Shown here: positions 62,601 through 64,000 of the stretch, piece after piece
Layout: the number at the start of each line of letters is the position of its first letter
Position numbering within the stretch: position 1 is the first letter of the stretch
Origin: Liolophura sinensis
Taxonomy: Eukaryota; Mollusca; Polyplacophora; Chitonida; Chitonidae
Direction: 5' to 3'
Assembly: GCF_032854445.1 (NCBI RefSeq)
Contig: NW_027018058.1
Span: 1 to 64,000 of the forward strand
Length of the DNA: 64,000 bases
The notes under the pieces: model-generated
The model's database searches: none
Told to the model about the DNA's origin: nothing
Seen by the model: the letters and a program-made list of their open reading frames with translations, nothing else
Made by a program: the position numbers and the translations under genes

Positions 62601-64000
62601 GCCCAGCAACGGCTCTTACTCCATGGAAACCAGGGAAATTTGCAATTTTTCAACAGCTGTCGATGCCTGGCTAAATTCTGCATCTTTTGGCACCTTATAA
62701 ATGTGGGTCTGTTGTCAGTTGTACTTTTTACAGCAGACTGTATCAAGTACCTTGTGATTTTTATGTACAAAAGGTGTGGGTTTTTCTACACGTAGATAAA
62801 GACATTGAGATTGTCTTAGACTTAGAAGTAAGACAATTGCTGGGTGAGTTAAATGGGCTTAGCCCAAAGATTTGACGTCTTCTGGGCTACCGAAGGGCAC
62901 ATAACTTATAGTCAAAAGTTGAATATAGTAATGACCAGTCGCGATTGTACAGAGTACAGTGTAGCCGATTTCAATTTACAAAAACACCAGGTAAAAATGC
63001 AAAAGTGGAAAAACTGTTCCAGTGCTGCTGGTAAGACGCTAATCCGACGTATTTTGTGACGAGAAATCGAATGGTGCAAACCGCGTTGCTCTCCGACCAA
63101 TACTTTTGGCTGTAGTGACAATTGAATGGTCATTGATGTCATAATCACGTGCGTAGCAACGGCTCTTACTCCATGGAAACCAGGGAAATTTGCAATTTTT
63201 CAACAGCTGCTGATGTTTGGCTCAATTCCGCATCTTTTGGCACCTTACTGAAGTGGGTCAGTGTTCAGTTGTACTTTTTACAGCAGACTGTATCCAGTAA
63301 CTTGTGTTTTTCATGTACAAATGGTGTGGTTTTTCTACACGTAGATAAAGACATTCAGATTGTCTTCGACTTAGAAGTAAGGCAATTGCTGGGTGAGTTA
63401 AATGGGCTTAGCCCAAAGATTTCAGGTCTTCTGGGCTACCGAAGGGCACATAACTTATAGTCAAAAGTTGAATATAGTAATGACCAGTCGCGATTGTACA
63501 GAGTACAGTGTAGCCGATTTCAATTAACAAAAAGACCAGGTAAAAATGCAAAAGTGGAAAAACTGTTCCAGTGCTGCTGGTAAGAGGCTAATCCGACGTA
63601 TTTTGTGACGAGAAATCGAATGGTGCAAACCGCGTTGCTCTCCGACCAATACTTTTGGCTGTAGTGACAATTGAATGATCATTTATGTCATAATCACGTG
63701 CCCAGCAACGGCTCTTACTCCATGGAAACCAGGGAAATTTGCAATTTTTCAACAGCTGCCGATGCCTGGCTAAATTCTGCATCTTTTGGCACCTTATAAA
63801 TGTGGGTCTGTTGTCAGTTGTACTTTTTACAGCAGACTGTATCAAGTACCTTGTGATTTTTATGTACAAAAGGTGTGGTTTTTCTACACGTAGATAAAGA
63901 CATTGAGATTGTCTTGGACTTAGAAGTAAGACAATTGCTGGGTGAGTTAAATGGGCTTAGCCCAAAGATTTGACGTCTTCTGGGCTACCGAAGGGCACAT
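59635..64000. repeat. Shortened repeat of the 43.2-48.7 kb stretch: D D2 E M I'/N O A/N O
   Basis: Monomers start at 59635, 60179, 60723, 61272, 61820, 62369, 62919 and 63468 (cut by the window edge). The offset from 43216 is 16419 bp at D and 16416 bp at the M-like unit, then 15315 bp at O, so about two monomers are missing. The missing units are absorbed in 61820, which starts as I' (AACAAAAACACC, ATGTAAAAG, CTACTAGTAAG) and continues as N. Confidence 0.88.
61820..62368. repeat. Chimeric monomer I' to N, deletion junction
   Basis: I' marks (ATGTAAAAG, GCTACTAGTAAG) run to about 61935, then N marks start at GGTCATTGATG and continue through GCTGATGTTTGG and CCAGTAACTTG. At 45407-47053 the corresponding series is I', I', N in full. 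This unit therefore looks like the product of an exchange between an I' and an N that removed two monomers. Confidence 0.82.

Larger units (their letters stand above)
1..64000. repeat. Tandem satellite array, 549-bp monomer, 116 complete copies plus two partial ones
   Basis: The motif TTGAATATAG (or a one-base variant) recurs at 174, 723, 1272, 1820, 2365, 2914 and so on to 63468, with spacing almost always 548-550 bp. The exceptions are two recurrent short classes, 506 and 544 bp. Every monomer is in the same orientation and no non-satellite sequence interrupts the array. Landmarks in order within a monomer are an A-tract cluster, a TGAC/AATGATCATT/GTCA dyad, an E-box CACGTG, an NcoI site CCATGG, a PvuII site CAGCTG, and a hairpin around TAGCCCA/TGGGCTA. 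Monomer variants differ by scattered substitutions, while higher-order copies are nearly identical. This is the known signature of satellite DNA homogenised by unequal exchange. No coding, rRNA or tRNA gene is supported anywhere in the window. The family and the organism are not recognised. Confidence 0.98.

Noticed and set aside
1-64000. CRISPR array
   Set aside because: Repeats are 549 bp with no unique spacers and no cas genes, and the variation is that of a satellite.
1-64000. Tandem transposon or rDNA spacer array
   Set aside because: No terminal repeats, target-site duplications, reverse transcriptase, transposase or rRNA sequence is visible in the monomer.

Overview
This 64 kb window is one uninterrupted, head-to-tail satellite DNA array with no recognisable gene. 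The repeat unit is 549 bp. Anchoring each unit on the motif TTGAATATAG gives 116 complete monomers (first at 174, last complete one ending at 63467), a 173-bp tail of a preceding monomer and a 533-bp partial monomer at the right edge. All monomers face the same way. I found no inversion, transposon, unique spacer, rRNA, tRNA or protein gene. The open frames of 60-144 codons on both strands are chance frames of the monomer, repeated dozens of times. A hand count of 240 bases of one monomer gives 43% G+C. An array this long with multi-monomer higher-order repeats (HORs) points to eukaryotic heterochromatin (centromeric, pericentromeric or subtelomeric). I do not recognise the satellite family and cannot name the organism.

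The monomers fall into about 17 recognisable variants, lettered A-P here, with D2, E', E'' and I' as sub-variants. They are told apart by shared substitutions and small indels. Layout: 1-173 partial; 174-6718 twelve mostly different monomers (A B C D E F G H I J E' E''); 6719-14315 two copies of a 7-monomer HOR (K L A B M H E, about 3.8 kb); 14316-17609 a broken third copy (K L A B, then C E''); 17610-26292 two copies of an 8-monomer HOR (about 4.34 kb); 26293-37770 a 21-monomer block; 37771-47601 an 18-monomer relative of that block; 47602-51993 local duplications of dimers and trimers; 51994-59634 a more idiosyncratic stretch; 59635-64000 a shortened repeat of the 43.2-48.7 kb stretch.

The array records its own evolution. 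Cassettes of 1, 2, 3, 4, 7, 8 and about 20 monomers have been duplicated or lost. Several monomers are chimeras that switch variant part-way, as unequal crossover inside a monomer would produce. A short 506-bp monomer with two deletions, and a 544-bp monomer with a 5-bp deletion, serve as phase markers. Within the monomer, two conserved elements stand out: a palindrome/E-box cluster and an 11-bp-stem hairpin. Either could be a protein-binding or structural element, but no function can be shown from sequence alone.

Some stretches (about 1.7-3.7, 6.2-9.9, 34.0-36.3 and 37.4-45.4 kb) carry many single-base, mostly homopolymer, indels compared with near-identical copies elsewhere. These look like unpolished long-read assembly rather than biology.
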